From JACCZR01 sp963844805 (GTDB lineage: Bacteria > Actinomycetota > Thermoleophilia > Solirubrobacterales > Thermoleophilaceae): a DNA stretch of 64,000 nt. The notes beneath the pieces are model-generated. The model was given only the letters and a program-made list of their open reading frames with translations, had not been told where the DNA came from and did no database searches. The stretch spans positions 310,001-374,000 of the forward strand of contig CAWJPU010000009.1 in the NCBI GenBank assembly GCA_963844805.1. Direction: 5' to 3'. How positions within the stretch are numbered: position 1 is the first letter of the stretch; each line of letters begins with the position of its first letter. A program made the position numbers and the translations under genes. This document shows, in pieces, positions 6,623-15,007 of this stretch.

Positions 6623-9217
6623 CTAGGCCGCGTCGCGCTCGGGCCCGGCGGCGTCCTCGCCCCCGGTGTCCTGGGTGTCCAGCACCTTCGGCTGCTTGGC
6701 GGGGTCCACCTTGCCGTTGCCCCCGTCTCCTCCGCCGCCCTTGCGTCGGCGACGGCGGCCGCCGCGGCGGCGGCGGCCCTTGGGGAAGTTGCGCAGCAGC
6801 TCACGGGCCAGCGCGGAGGGCTTGCGGGCCATGCGGGTGCGGGCGCCGTCGATCAGCTGCCGAGCCTCGGGGGTGTGGGTCCGCGCGGCGGCGAGCAGGG
6901 CGGCGGCCAAGCGCCGGTCCTGCTTGCGCGCGGCCTGCACGATGCGGCGCGCGTTGCGGGCGTGGGCAGCGCCGGAGGAGTTGACGAGCAGGCCGAGCAG
7001 CCGCTTGGTCTCCGGCCACCGCTGTACGGCGTACTCCTCATGCACGTCCTGCGTGTACTCCGCCAGGTCCCAGGTCCAGCGCGAGGCCTGGTCGCGGCGG
7101 CCGATCTGGCGCTCGGCCAGGGCCTGGAGCATGATCTTCACGCCCTCGCGGCGCTCGTCGCGCGACCAGGTGCCCACCAGCTCGACGGCCTCGGCGAAGG
7201 CCTCGGGGTCGCGCAGGTTGCCGACCTCGGTGAGCGCCCGCTGGCGCAGCTGCGAGTTGCGGTTGCGCTGCAGGCAGGTGAGCAGGAAACGGCGGCGCAG
7301 CTCCCCGGTCTGGTCGAAGTGGAGCATGGCGCGGGCGCGGCGCCAGTTGTTGGAGGCCACGCGGGCGCCGGCCAGGGCGGCCCACACGTGCTGCTCGTTC
7401 CAGGTCAGGTGCTCGACGGCGATCCGCCACAGCTCGCGCTCGAACACCTGCGCGCGGCGATCGGGATCGGCGGTCACGGGCAGCACGCGGCGCTCGACGC
7501 GCAGGCGGCGGCCGCGGCCGCGGCGCACGGGCCCGACCACGATGGCGCCGCCGCGGTAGACGTCGCGGTCGAGCAGCGAGTGCAGCGTCACCACCGGGTC
7601 GTCGTTGGTGGTCGCCGGGTGGACGAAGTCCACCACGATGCCCGCCTCCTTGCCCGGAGTGCGGCGGGTCACGCGTCCGACGCGCTGCTGGTAGACACGC
7701 CGCGAGGCGGTGGGGGCGAGGTGCATGCAGACCGTCGCGCGCGGCGAGTTCCAGCCCTCGGCAAGCAGCTGGGCGTTGACCAGCACGTCGATGTCGCCCC
7801 GCTCGTAGGAGGCCAGGATGCGCGTGAGCTCGCGCTTGGGCGTCTCCCCCGAGACGGCCTTGGCCTTGATGCCGGCGGCCTGCATGGCGTCGGCGACGTT
7901 GTGGGCGTGGCGCACGCCGGCGGCGTAGACCACCCCGGGCACGTCGCGGAAGCGCACCTTGTAGAGGTCGGCCACAGCGATGTTGAACGGCGCCTGGTCG
8001 AGCAGCTCGGCCAGCTCTTCCTGGTCGAAGTCCTGGTCCACCTCGCCGCGGCGCAGGGGCACGTTGGCGATCGAGCGCACTCCCACCCCGGGCGGGATGC
8101 GCACGCAGCGCAGCGGCGAGATGACGCCGCGGCGCGCGGCCTGGGCCAGGTCGAAGCGCGAGGTCTGGGTGGGAAACAGGTCGGTGACGTGCCGGGCGAT
8201 CAGCGCGCCCGTCGCGGTCATGCCGACGAAGACCGGGCCGGTCCACTGGCGGATGGCGGCGCTGGTCTTCTCGCCCAGCGCGGTGTGGGCCTCGTCGCAG
8301 ATGATGACCGTGTAGGCGTCGGAGACCTTCCCGGCGTTGCGCACGAACCACTGGTAGGTCTCGACGGTGACGGGGCCGCCGGCCGGGGGCTCGTCCCCGT
8401 TGCGGCCCAGCAGCGAGGCGCTGGCGCGGTCGCGGTAGCCGCGCGTGCGCAGCTCCTCCTGGAACTGCTCGACGAGGTTGCGGCGGTGGGTGAGGATCAG
8501 GACGCCGCCGGTGCGCGAGGCCTCGACGAAGCCCATGGCGGCGACGGTCTTTCCGGCGCCCGTGGCGTGCTCGAACCAGAAGCGGCGGTTGGCGCCCGGG
8601 TCCTCCGCAAGGGGGGCGACCTCCTCGTCGACGTCGGCCTCCGCCGCGGGATCCCAGTCCACCGGCTCCTCGTCCTCTTCCTCCTCCTCGTCGACGTCCT
8701 CCTCGTCGTCGATGTCCTCGTCGTCGTCGATGTCCTCGTCGTCGAGCTCGAGCTCCGGCTCTGGGTCGGTGGCCGGCAGCGGCTCGGGGTCGGGCTCGGA
8801 TGCCTTGGAGCCGTTGCGCTCGGCGGACTCCTGGATGTCCGAAGTCAGCGCGATCAGCGTGCCCGAGAGGGCGTCCACCTGGTGCGCCGAGAGCGTGGTG
8901 CCGTCGGCCAGATGGGGCTCCTCCTCGGCCAGCAGGCGCTCGAGGCCGAGCATGAGCGAGTACTCGCGCCGCCAGGCGAGCGAGGGGTCGTCGCGGCCCT
9001 GCTCGATCTCGGCCAGAGCGGCGTCCAACGCGCGCCGGCGGGCGGTCCCTGGGGCCAGCGCGACCTCGGGATCCTCTCCTTCGAGCACGAAGGACTCGCG
9101 AGCGAATCGCTCGGCGCGTTTGAGCTCGGCGCCGGAAAACGGCACCTCTGCGGTCTGCTGATGGCTTTCAGCCACTTGAGCCTGTTCTTCGAGTGAGGAG
9201 TCGGGCCGAGCCGCCAC
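6623..9217 (-). CDS. DEAH-box superfamily 2 helicase with acidic linker and basic tail
   Basis: With the GTG at 9217 (GGAG a few bases upstream) the protein has 864 residues; the frame is open further upstream, with another GTG at 9367. A predicted helical N-terminal region of about 140 residues is followed by an extremely Asp/Glu-rich stretch. The helicase core follows: HATGAGKT (Walker A), CDEAH (motif II), GMTATG (motif III), and the motif V/VI segment AEGWNSPRA...QQRVGRVTRRT. A helical repeat-like region follows, and the extreme C-terminus is Arg/Lys/Gly-rich. The core resembles restriction-type and repair-type SF2 helicases, but no nuclease or methylase gene is next to it. A role in nucleic-acid remodelling is inferred; I cannot assign it to a named family. 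Confidence 0.82.
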   Translation of the reverse strand: MAARPDSSLEEQAQVAESHQQTAEVPFSGAELKRAERFARESFVLEGEDPEVALAPGTARRRALDAALAEIEQGRDDPSLAWRREYSLMLGLERLLAEEEPHLADGTTLSAHQVDALSGTLIALTSDIQESAERNGSKASEPDPEPLPATDPEPELELDDEDIDDDEDIDDEEDVDEEEEEDEEPVDWDPAAEADVDEEVAPLAEDPGANRRFWFEHATGAGKTVAAMGFVEASRTGGVLILTHRRNLVEQFQEELRTRGYRDRASASLLGRNGDEPPAGGPVTVETYQWFVRNAGKVSDAYTVIICDEAHTALGEKTSAAIRQWTGPVFVGMTATGALIARHVTDLFPTQTSRFDLAQAARRGVISPLRCVRIPPGVGVRSIANVPLRRGEVDQDFDQEELAELLDQAPFNIAVADLYKVRFRDVPGVVYAAGVRHAHNVADAMQAAGIKAKAVSGETPKRELTRILASYERGDIDVLVNAQLLAEGWNSPRATVCMHLAPTASRRVYQQRVGRVTRRTPGKEAGIVVDFVHPATTNDDPVVTLHSLLDRDVYRGGAIVVGPVRRGRGRRLRVERRVLPVTADPDRRAQVFERELWRIAVEHLTWNEQHVWAALAGARVASNNWRRARAMLHFDQTGELRRRFLLTCLQRNRNSQLRQRALTEVGNLRDPEAFAEAVELVGTWSRDERREGVKIMLQALAERQIGRRDQASRWTWDLAEYTQDVHEEYAVQRWPETKRLLGLLVNSSGAAHARNARRIVQAARKQDRRLAAALLAAARTHTPEARQLIDGARTRMARKPSALARELLRNFPKGRRRRGGRRRRRKGGGGDGGNGKVDPAKQPKVLDTQDTGGEDAAGPERDAA

Positions 9218-9378
9218 TGCGCTCCGGAATGGACCGACGCGAGAGAGCGGCGAGGTCCGGCCTTCAGAGTCGTCGCGACCGTTCTCCGGGGCGACGCTTG
9301 CACCGCCCTTCCGCGGGCGGCGTTGGTCCCTATTAAAGCAGCGAAAGGCTTGATTCGGGTCTGTCACCCTTCCGAGCG
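9218..9378. promoter_or_regulatory. Divergent intergenic region between helicase and thioredoxin-like lipoprotein
   Basis: This stretch must hold the promoters of the two divergent genes. It contains a perfect 6-bp stem hairpin at 9303-9320 (CCGCCC, loop TTCCGC, GGGCGG). It also holds the only AT-rich patch nearby, TATTAAAGC at about 9331, whose reverse strand TTTAAT could be a -10 box for the helicase gene. The hairpin would then lie in the helicase leader. No clear -35 is seen, so this is only a suggestion. Confidence 0.3.
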
Positions 9379-9876
9379 ATGGTCCGGGTGCTTGCCGTTC
9401 TCGCCTGTGCGGCCGCGGTGGCGGGTTGCGGCGCCGACTCCGGCGACAGCAAGGCCCAGGCGCCCGCCGCCTCGGTCCAGCTGCGGAGCGGCGGCAAGCC
9501 CGCATTCGAGCGCGAGTTGCGGGGGCTGAAGGGCACCCCGGTGGTGGTCAACAAGTGGGCCTCGTGGTGCACGCCGTGCCGCGCCGAGTTCCCGTTCCTC
9601 GCGAGCCAGGCCAAGCAGCGCAAGGGCAGGGTCGCCTTCCTCGGGGTCGACGCCCAGGACGTCGAGTCCGACGCCCGCGACTTCCTGCGGGAGGAGCCCA
9701 TCCCCTATCCCAGCTACAGCGATCCCGAGCAGGAGATCGCGGGCCTGTTCAACGGCAAGGTCGCCTTCCCGGCCACGGCGTTCTACGACCGCAACGGCAA
9801 GCTCGTGTATCTCAAGCAGGGTGGGTACGCGAGCGAGAGCAAGCTCTCCGAGGACATCGGCCGCTACGCGCGCTGA
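9379..9876 (+). CDS. TlpA-like thioredoxin-fold lipoprotein
   Basis: This 165-residue protein is probably a membrane-anchored thiol-disulfide oxidoreductase facing the cell exterior. The N-terminus is a lipoprotein signal with lipobox VAGC at about residue 17, followed by a short Ser/Ala/Gln linker. The thioredoxin domain has the active-site motif WCTPC in NKWASWCTPCRAEFPFL, LGVDAQD in the middle and the cis-Pro segment FPATAFYD near the end. TlpA/ResA family members reduce apocytochrome c or other exported disulfides. The start codon is ATG. The C-terminal coding end overlaps the most likely start of the GNAT gene. Confidence 0.88.
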   Translation: MVRVLAVLACAAAVAGCGADSGDSKAQAPAASVQLRSGGKPAFERELRGLKGTPVVVNKWASWCTPCRAEFPFLASQAKQRKGRVAFLGVDAQDVESDARDFLREEPIPYPSYSDPEQEIAGLFNGKVAFPATAFYDRNGKLVYLKQGGYASESKLSEDIGRYAR

Positions 9877-10297
9877 GGTCCGGCCCACCCGCAGCGACGC
9901 CGAGGTGAGCGCCGCGCTGGAGCTCCGCGAGCGCGTGTTCGCGGTCGAGCAGGGCGTCGACCCCGCGGCCGACCGCGACGGCCGCGACCGCGAGGCACTG
10001 CATCTAGTGGCCGTGGAGGGAGACCAGGTGGTCGGCACGTGCCGGCTGGTGGTCCACGGCTCGCGAGCGCGGCTGGGGCGCCTGGCCGTGCTGCGCCCGC
10101 GCCGCCGCGAGGGGCTCGGCGCCGCGCTGCTGGCGGAGGCCGACCGCCAGGCCCGTGCCGCCGGCGCCCGCTCCATCGACCTCCACGCTCAGCTCCCCGC
10201 CCGCGAGCTCTACCTGCGGGACGGGTACACCGAGCGCGGCGAGGTGTTCGTCGAGGAGGGCATCGAGCACGTGGCCATGGACAAGCGCCTTGCCTGA
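9821..10297 (+). CDS. GNAT-family N-acetyltransferase (ElaA/YjdJ-like)
   Basis: This is a small acetyl-CoA-dependent acyltransferase. The core reads EVRPTRSDAEVSAALELR, then ERVFAVEQGVDP, HLVAVEGDQVVGTCRL and the acetyl-CoA loop RRREGLGAALLAEA, ending in ELYLRDGYTERGEVFVEEGI as in ElaA-type proteins. GTG 9821 keeps the first beta strand but overlaps tlpA by 56 bases. The only other start, GTG 9905, would remove that strand. The true start is therefore uncertain. The substrate is unknown. It is followed by galT with a short overlap. Confidence 0.82.
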   Translation: MGTRARASSPRTSAATRAEVRPTRSDAEVSAALELRERVFAVEQGVDPAADRDGRDREALHLVAVEGDQVVGTCRLVVHGSRARLGRLAVLRPRRREGLGAALLAEADRQARAAGARSIDLHAQLPARELYLRDGYTERGEVFVEEGIEHVAMDKRLA

Positions 10298-11266
10298 GCT
10301 GCGCACCGACCCCCTCTCGGGGCTGCGCGTGATCGTCGCCTGGGAGCGCGCCGACCGGCCGGGCGCCTTCCTCCCCCCGTCGAGCGCCCGCCGATCGACG
10401 TGGAGACCGATCCGTTCGCCCCGGGGCACGAGGACCGCACCCCTCCCGAGCTGGACCGCGACGGCGACCCGTGGTCGGTGCGGGTGGTCCCCAACCTGTT
10501 CCCGGCGCTCACCGAGGTGGCCGCCGGGGTCGGCGAGGATCCGCTGGCCGCGGGGCGCGGGGAGCCGGAGCTGTTCGTGGCGCGGCCGGCGGCCGGTGGC
10601 CACGAGGTGGTGATCAACGCGCCCGAGTCGGTGTGGTCGCTGGGCGAGGTCTCGCCGGAGCAGGTGGAGCGCGCGATGGCCATGTGGCGCCGCCGGATGA
10701 ACGCCCACCCGGACGCCTCCTACGTGCACGTGATCGTCAACGAGGGGCGCGAGGCCGGCGCCTCGCTGCCGCACACCCACTCGCAGCTGTACGGGCTGCC
10801 GCTGGTACCCGCCGAGATCGCGCGCGAGCGCGAGCGGTTCACCGCCTACTCCGAGCGCACCCAGGGCCGCAACCTGCTCGAGGACGTGGTCCAGGAGGAG
10901 GTGCGTCGGCGCGAGCGGCTTGTCGCGGTCGACCCCGAGGCGGTTCTCCTGTGCCCGTTCGCCTCGCGCGTGCCCTTCCACATGCAGCTCGTCCCGCGCC
11001 GCCCCGCCGCGCGCTTCGAGGACGAGGGCCCGCTGGGCGCCGCGCTGCTGCACGCGGCGCTGGGGCGCCTGCGCGACGCGCTCGGCGGCCTGCCGCCGCT
11101 GAACATGTGGGTGCGCACGGCGCCGCGGGGCGCCGAGCACTTCTGCTGGCGGATCGAGATCCTGCCCCGCCTGGCGCATCTCGCCGGGCTCGAGCTGGGG
11201 ACGGGGATGCACCTGAACGTGCTTGCCCCGGAATCGGCCGCCGAGCGCCTGCGCGGCGCCTCTTGA
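10290..11266 (+). CDS. galT: Galactose-1-phosphate uridylyltransferase family, with a frameshift near 10379
   Basis: GalT exchanges UMP between UDP-glucose and galactose-1-phosphate in the Leloir pathway. The N-terminus LPELRTDPLSGLRVIVA matches the family (TTG 10290, inside the GNAT stop). The frame is lost in a run of C at 10374-10379; adding one C restores PPVERPPIDVETDPFAPGHE and gives about 326 residues. The rest is intact: VRVVPNLFPAL, GGHEVVINAP and the nucleotidyl-transfer histidine motif SLPHTHSQLYGLP (HTH form). The C-terminal HFCWRIEILPRL is typical of bacterial GalT-like proteins. Members of this clade can have other sugar-1-phosphate substrates. The frame break is probably a homopolymer error. 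Confidence 0.88.
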
Positions 11267-11394
11267 TCGTCCTGGCCCTCGTGGTCGTGGTGGCCACGGC
11301 CACGGTGCGGACTGGAAAAACGGGTGTGCGCAGAGCGGTGGCGTGGAGCACGACCGTGGTGCGCGCGGTCGGGCTCGTGGTGTCCCTGTTGTAG
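11263..11394 (+). CDS. Possible small hydrophobic peptide (43 aa)
   Basis: A TTG inside the galT stop opens a 43-codon frame starting LIVLALVVVVATATV, then a basic stretch (RTGKTGVRRAV) and a second hydrophobic part (VVRAVGLVVSLL). The overlap with galT allows coupled translation, and the peptide would be a small membrane protein. Nothing else supports it, and the frame could be chance in GC-rich DNA. Confidence 0.22.
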   Translation: MIVLALVVVVATATVRTGKTGVRRAVAWSTTVVRAVGLVVSLL

Positions 11395-11406
11395 GTTCCG
11401 CCGCTC

Positions 11407-11989
11407 GTGCCGCCCGCCGAGCGCCCCGTCCCGATGTACGCCGCCGAGCCGCCGCGGGAGCCGCTGCCCTACGGCCGCTGGGCCGAGACCCTGCTGGGCC
11501 ACTTCCGCGAGAAGTGCAAGGAGGTGGGCGAGGAGCCGGCCGAGGGGGCCGAGCCGGTGTGGTTCCCGGACCGCAGCTGGAACGGGCGCACCTACCTGCC
11601 TCTGACCATCGCGGCAGCCGGCGGAGGGGAGCTGTTCGGCTACGTCTCCTGGAGCCGCGAGCACGAGGGCGCGCAGGCGGCCGACTTCGACGCGCAGGCC
11701 AACTACACCGAGGACACCGCGCAGGAGAACCCCGACTGGGAGCTCGACCTCTCCGACGAGGAGATCGGCCACTGGCGGGCGACCGAGGGGCGCCGCGGCA
11801 CGGTGACCCTGGTGTGGGGCGTGGCGATGGTGCCCAACGGCGCGGTGGCCACCGCCGAGCTCGGGCCTACCACCACCGATCAGTGCGAGCTCGTCGCCGA
11901 CCGCTTCACGCTCGTCTCGCTCGACCGCTTCACCGGCGACTACGTCGAGGTGCGGCTGTACGGCGCCAAGGGCGCGGAGCTGGCGGCCG

Positions 11990-12012
<23 letters not shown>
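11407..12012 (+). CDS. Conserved hypothetical protein, acidic, 201 aa
   Basis: I do not recognise the family. The product is soluble and acidic, without signal peptide or membrane segment. It has a Trp/Tyr-rich middle (VWFPDRSWNGRTYLPLT, LFGYVSWSREHEG) and a repeated beta-like pattern towards the C-terminus (TVTLVWGVAMVPNG, CELVADRFTLVSLDRF). The start is GTG 11407, or ATG 11434. Its last 23 bases, including the stop, are the first part of the 137-bp direct repeat that carries tRNA-Arg. The same 3' end is found again at 13238-13260 without the gene body. Confidence 0.72.
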
Positions 12013-12126
<114 letters not shown>

Positions 12127-12230
12127 CAGGGCTTGCGGGGCTCGCACGGAGGACTAGACTCTGAGGGCAGATCCTATGCCGGGGCGGGGCCGTGAGGGAC
12201 TGACTCGGCAGGGGACGAGAGGACGTGCGA

Positions 12231-13237
12231 ATGGACGACCAGCTCCCCGCCGACGGGGAAGGTCGGGACAACGCCGAGCAGGATCTCAGCGACGCCGATC
12301 AGACCCTTTCCGATCGCGAGCAGACGCTCAGACGAGAGCGAGACCAGACGCTCAGCGAGCGAGACCAGCAGGCCTCGGACGAAGACCAGGCCGCCTCAGA
12401 CTTCCAGGGCGATGACGCGAGGGCAACGGTGGCGGCCGGCTGAAGAGCCACCGCAGCGCGCCTGGAGACCGACGCGCAGAGCGCGACGCCGTCTCCGCGC
12501 TGCGCGAGACCAGGCCGGCGACGAGCGGGACTTCTCGGCCAGGCGCCGCGACGAGCTCTCGGTCGCTGCGCGACGAGCTCGCCCAGACGGCGCGACCAGG
12601 AGGCCGCGCACATCGACGCGCAGGACGATGTCTCGGACCGCCACACGCTGCGGCTCGCGGAGCTGCGCGCCGCGCGCGTGCCACCCGCGTCCGTGCCGCC
12701 AGCGATCGCGACAGGGCGGCCCGGGACCGGGCCCAGGCGGCCAAGGACCGGTCCCAAGCGGCGCGGGACCGCGAGCAGGCGGCGCGTGACCGCGAGCGCG
12801 CGGGCACCGACGAGCTCACAGGAGCCCGTCGCGTGGCGTCGGGCTGGAGGAGCTCGAGAACGAGATGAAACGCGCCCGGCGCGAGGGCACCCGCCTGGTC
12901 GCCGCCTACGTGGACGTGGACGGGCTCAAAGCCTTGAACGACAGCCGCGGCCACGCCGTGGGCGACGCTGTCCTGCGCGCGTGTCGCCCAGGCCCTGCGC
13001 AGCCACATGCGCTCCTACGACCTGCTGATCCGAATGGGCGGCGACGAGTTCCTCTGTGTGCTTCCGAAGATCGGTCCGGACGAGGCTCGGGCGCGGTTCG
13101 GCGACCTCAGCGAGGAGCTCAACGGCTCGGCGGGCACCTCGGTCAGCATCGGCTTCGGCGAGCTACTGGATGACGACACGCCGGAGCTGCTGGTCGGCCG
13201 CGCCGACGACGACCTGCTGGCCTCCCGCGCCGGCTAC
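12231..13237 (+). pseudogene. Frame-scrambled GGDEF-domain gene with a long DRDxA-repeat coiled coil
   Basis: The 5' part (ATG 12231, MDDQLPADGEGRDNAEQDL) begins a heptad-like Asp/Arg/Glu/Gln-rich region (LSDREQTL, TLSERDQQASDEDQ) that continues in changing frames to about 12820 (DRSQAARDREQAARDRE). A GGDEF domain follows: YVDVDGLKALNDSRGHAVGD at about 12907, then in another frame YDLLIRMGGDEFLCVLPKIG at about 13016 and SVSIGFGELLDD. Reading the whole protein needs at least four frame changes, more than in any other gene here. The 3' end has no stop of its own and runs into repeat copy 2 at 13238. An intact relative would be a diguanylate cyclase with an N-terminal coiled coil. It is either decayed after the duplication or badly sequenced. 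Confidence 0.8.
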
Positions 13238-13374
<137 letters not shown>

Positions 13375-13390
13375 AGCGAGGGTTGCATGG

Positions 13391-13501
13391 TCGGCAGGCA
13401 ACACCGTCGGCATCGGCTTCGGCGAGCTGCGGGAGAACGGCTCGCGGGAGCTGCTGGTCAGCCGCGCCGACGCCGACCTGGTGGCCGCCCGCGGGAGCTA
13501 G
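13391..13501 (+). pseudogene. 3' fragment of a second GGDEF gene
   Basis: The frame SAGNTVGIGFGELRENG followed by ELLVSRADADLVAARGS and TAG aligns with the end of the GGDEF domain in 12231-13237 (SAGTSVSIGFGELLDD, ELLVGRADDDLLASR). About two thirds of the residues match, so this is a paralogue rather than a recent copy. Nothing of its N-terminal part is present; the fragment begins about 16 bases after repeat copy 2. Its TAG shares the tetranucleotide CTAG with the stop of the convergent HD gene. Confidence 0.75.
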
Positions 13502-13926
13502 CCCGCGAGCAGATCCAGCGCTCGCCCGTAGGGCGGGGAGGCGCTGCCCGGGGGGCGGCGGGGATGCTCGAGGCGGTCCTCCAGGTCGGCCCGCTTCACC
13601 GCGCGCGCCAGCGTCCCGGCGCCACCCGAGGACCCGAGGATCCGCTTGATGTGCGCGATGTAGCCCTGCTCTTCCTGGTGGTAGTCGACCGGGCGGGTGA
13701 GGAGGCGCAGGGCACGGAGCTCGTCCTCGGACAGGCCCGCCTCCAGCAACTCCTCCTCCGGGATCGTCGTCCGCTCGAGGATCTCGTGCAGCCACCCCAC
13801 GTTGCGTGCGAAGGGCGGCGACGCGTAGGCGACCCGGCGGACGTGCGCGATGAGCGGGGCCCCCGTCGGCTCGACCTGGCCGGCGTGCGCCGCTTCGGCG
13901 AGCGCGCGCGCCTGATCCGGGCTCAC
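13498..13926 (-). CDS. Small HD-domain protein related to (p)ppGpp hydrolases
   Basis: The 142-residue protein begins SPDQARALAEAAHAGQ and contains GAPLIAHVRRVAY, the first conserved histidines of the RelA/SpoT-type HD domain. The usual HD dipeptide is HE here, in GWLHEILERTTIPEEEL. The C-terminal part (ALRLLTRPVDYHQEEQGYI, followed by AHIKRILG) is typical of short stand-alone HD proteins. A metal-dependent phosphohydrolase role is inferred, but the HD-to-HE change may reduce or alter activity. The GTG at 13926 was chosen because the domain starts right behind it. Confidence 0.78.
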   Translation of the reverse strand: MSPDQARALAEAAHAGQVEPTGAPLIAHVRRVAYASPPFARNVGWLHEILERTTIPEEELLEAGLSEDELRALRLLTRPVDYHQEEQGYIAHIKRILGSSGGAGTLARAVKRADLEDRLEHPRRPPGSASPPYGRALDLLAG

Positions 13927-13986
13927 AGGAGTCCCAGCGCGGTCATCAGCCGCAATCCTCCCACCTGCGGGTGGTCGAGAGCAACC

Positions 13987-13998
13987 GTGTACGTACAC
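13987..13998. promoter_or_regulatory. Perfect 12-bp palindrome GTGTACGTACAC
   Basis: This self-complementary element lies in the divergent region between the HD gene (start 13926, -) and the zinc-ribbon gene (start 14058, +). It is AT-rich compared with its surroundings and could be an operator for a dimeric repressor. No other copy was noticed in the window. Confidence 0.35.
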
Positions 13999-14009
13999 CC
14001 CCGGGGACA

Positions 14010-14026
14010 CGTCCCTGCACCATTGC
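14010..14026 (+). promoter_or_regulatory. Shared dyad motif, site A (CGTCC-CT-GCACCATTGC)
   Basis: This is one of four intergenic sites sharing GCACCATTG(C/T); here the left half of the dyad is weaker (CGTCC). It ends 31 bases before the GTG of the zinc-ribbon gene. Confidence 0.4.
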
Positions 14027-14057
14027 CCGGGCGGGGCTTCGCCAAGAGCCTCTGAGC

Positions 14058-14408
14058 GTGTTCCGGTTCCGATCCCGCCCCGCCGACAGCACTCTGGAGC
14101 AGCTCGATGTGTGCCTGCGGTGCGGGCGCGACCTGGTACACCCCGTGCGCTGGCACGAGGCCGACCAGCACCACTGGTGGGTGGAGCTGCGTTGCGGCGA
14201 GTGCGGCACTTCGCGCCGCGGGTGCTTTGCCGACGAGACCCTGGAGAGGTTCGACCGGCGGCTGGACACGCGCCAACACGAGATCGAGCTGGAGGCCGAC
14301 CGCCTGCACGAGAGCTGGCGCTCCGACGAGGCCGACGCCTTCGCCGCCGCGCTCGAGCGCGGCCTCATCGAGGCAAACGACTTCGACGATCGGGCGCCGT
14401 GGAGATAG
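14058..14408 (+). CDS. Small zinc-ribbon protein, 116 aa
   Basis: The protein has two CxxC pairs, CLRCG at about residue 17 and CGECG at about residue 41, separated by a Trp/His-rich stretch (HEADQHHWWVELR). This is a likely structural zinc site. A charged helical C-terminal half follows. It has no signal peptide. The function is unknown; such proteins are often annotated only as hypothetical in soil actinobacteria. GTG 14058 follows the shared motif site A. The next gene starts 10 bases before its stop. Confidence 0.7.
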   Translation: MFRFRSRPADSTLEQLDVCLRCGRDLVHPVRWHEADQHHWWVELRCGECGTSRRGCFADETLERFDRRLDTRQHEIELEADRLHESWRSDEADAFAAALERGLIEANDFDDRAPWR

Positions 14409-15007
14409 TCGCGCTGTCGTTCGTGATGGTCGCGGGGCCGCAGATCCTGAGCTCGATCTTCTTCGCCACCAGCGAGCGCTGGCGGGCGACGACCGCCGCC
14501 TACATCGCCGGCGCCGCGATCTCGATCAGCCTCATCGTCGGGGGCGCGTTCTTGCTCAGCAGCGGCGCCAAGAGCGGGGGAGCGTCGAACAAGGCCATCT
14601 ACTGGGTGATCCTCGCCCTGCTGCTGTTCGGCATGGTCCACACCTTCCTCACGCGGAAGACGGCGGAGCCGCCCAAGTGGATGGGCAAGCTGCAGACCGC
14701 GAGCACCCGGTTCGCCTTCACGCTCGGCTTCCTGCTGTTGGGGGTGTTCCCGAGCGACCTCGTGACCTCGATCACGGTGGGCTCCTTCCTGGAGGCAAAG
14801 GGCGACCCGTTCCTCTACTACCTGGCCTTCCTGGGCCTCACGCTGCTGTTCCTGGGCCTGCCCGCCCTGATGCTCCTCATACTGGGCTCGCGCGGCGAGG
14901 CCCTCCTGCCGAAGATGCGCGACTGGATGAACAACAACTCCTGGATCATCAACGAGCTGGTGCTCGCGCTCTTCGTCGGGCTCGTGATCAGCAACATCGC
15001 GGGCTGA
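14399..15007 (+). CDS. GAP-family (Sap) integral membrane protein
   Basis: The 202-residue protein has about six hydrophobic segments, the first being IVALSFVMVAGPQIL and the last INELVLALFVGLVISNIAG. Its pattern matches the GAP/Sap family, named from mycobacterial Gap, which is implicated in export of peptidoglycolipids or sulfolipids. Helpful matches are the N-terminal FVMVAGPQIL segment and LGFLLLGVFPSDLVTS in the middle. The cargo in this organism is unknown. GTG 14399 overlaps the zinc-ribbon gene, and the stop overlaps the next frame, so three genes probably form one transcript. Confidence 0.75.
   Translation: MEIVALSFVMVAGPQILSSIFFATSERWRATTAAYIAGAAISISLIVGGAFLLSSGAKSGGASNKAIYWVILALLLFGMVHTFLTRKTAEPPKWMGKLQTASTRFAFTLGFLLLGVFPSDLVTSITVGSFLEAKGDPFLYYLAFLGLTLLFLGLPALMLLILGSRGEALLPKMRDWMNNNSWIINELVLALFVGLVISNIAG

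Noticed and set aside
6623..9217. Type I restriction or other known defence helicase
   Set aside because: No methylase, specificity, nuclease or other defence gene is adjacent; only the helicase core is shared.
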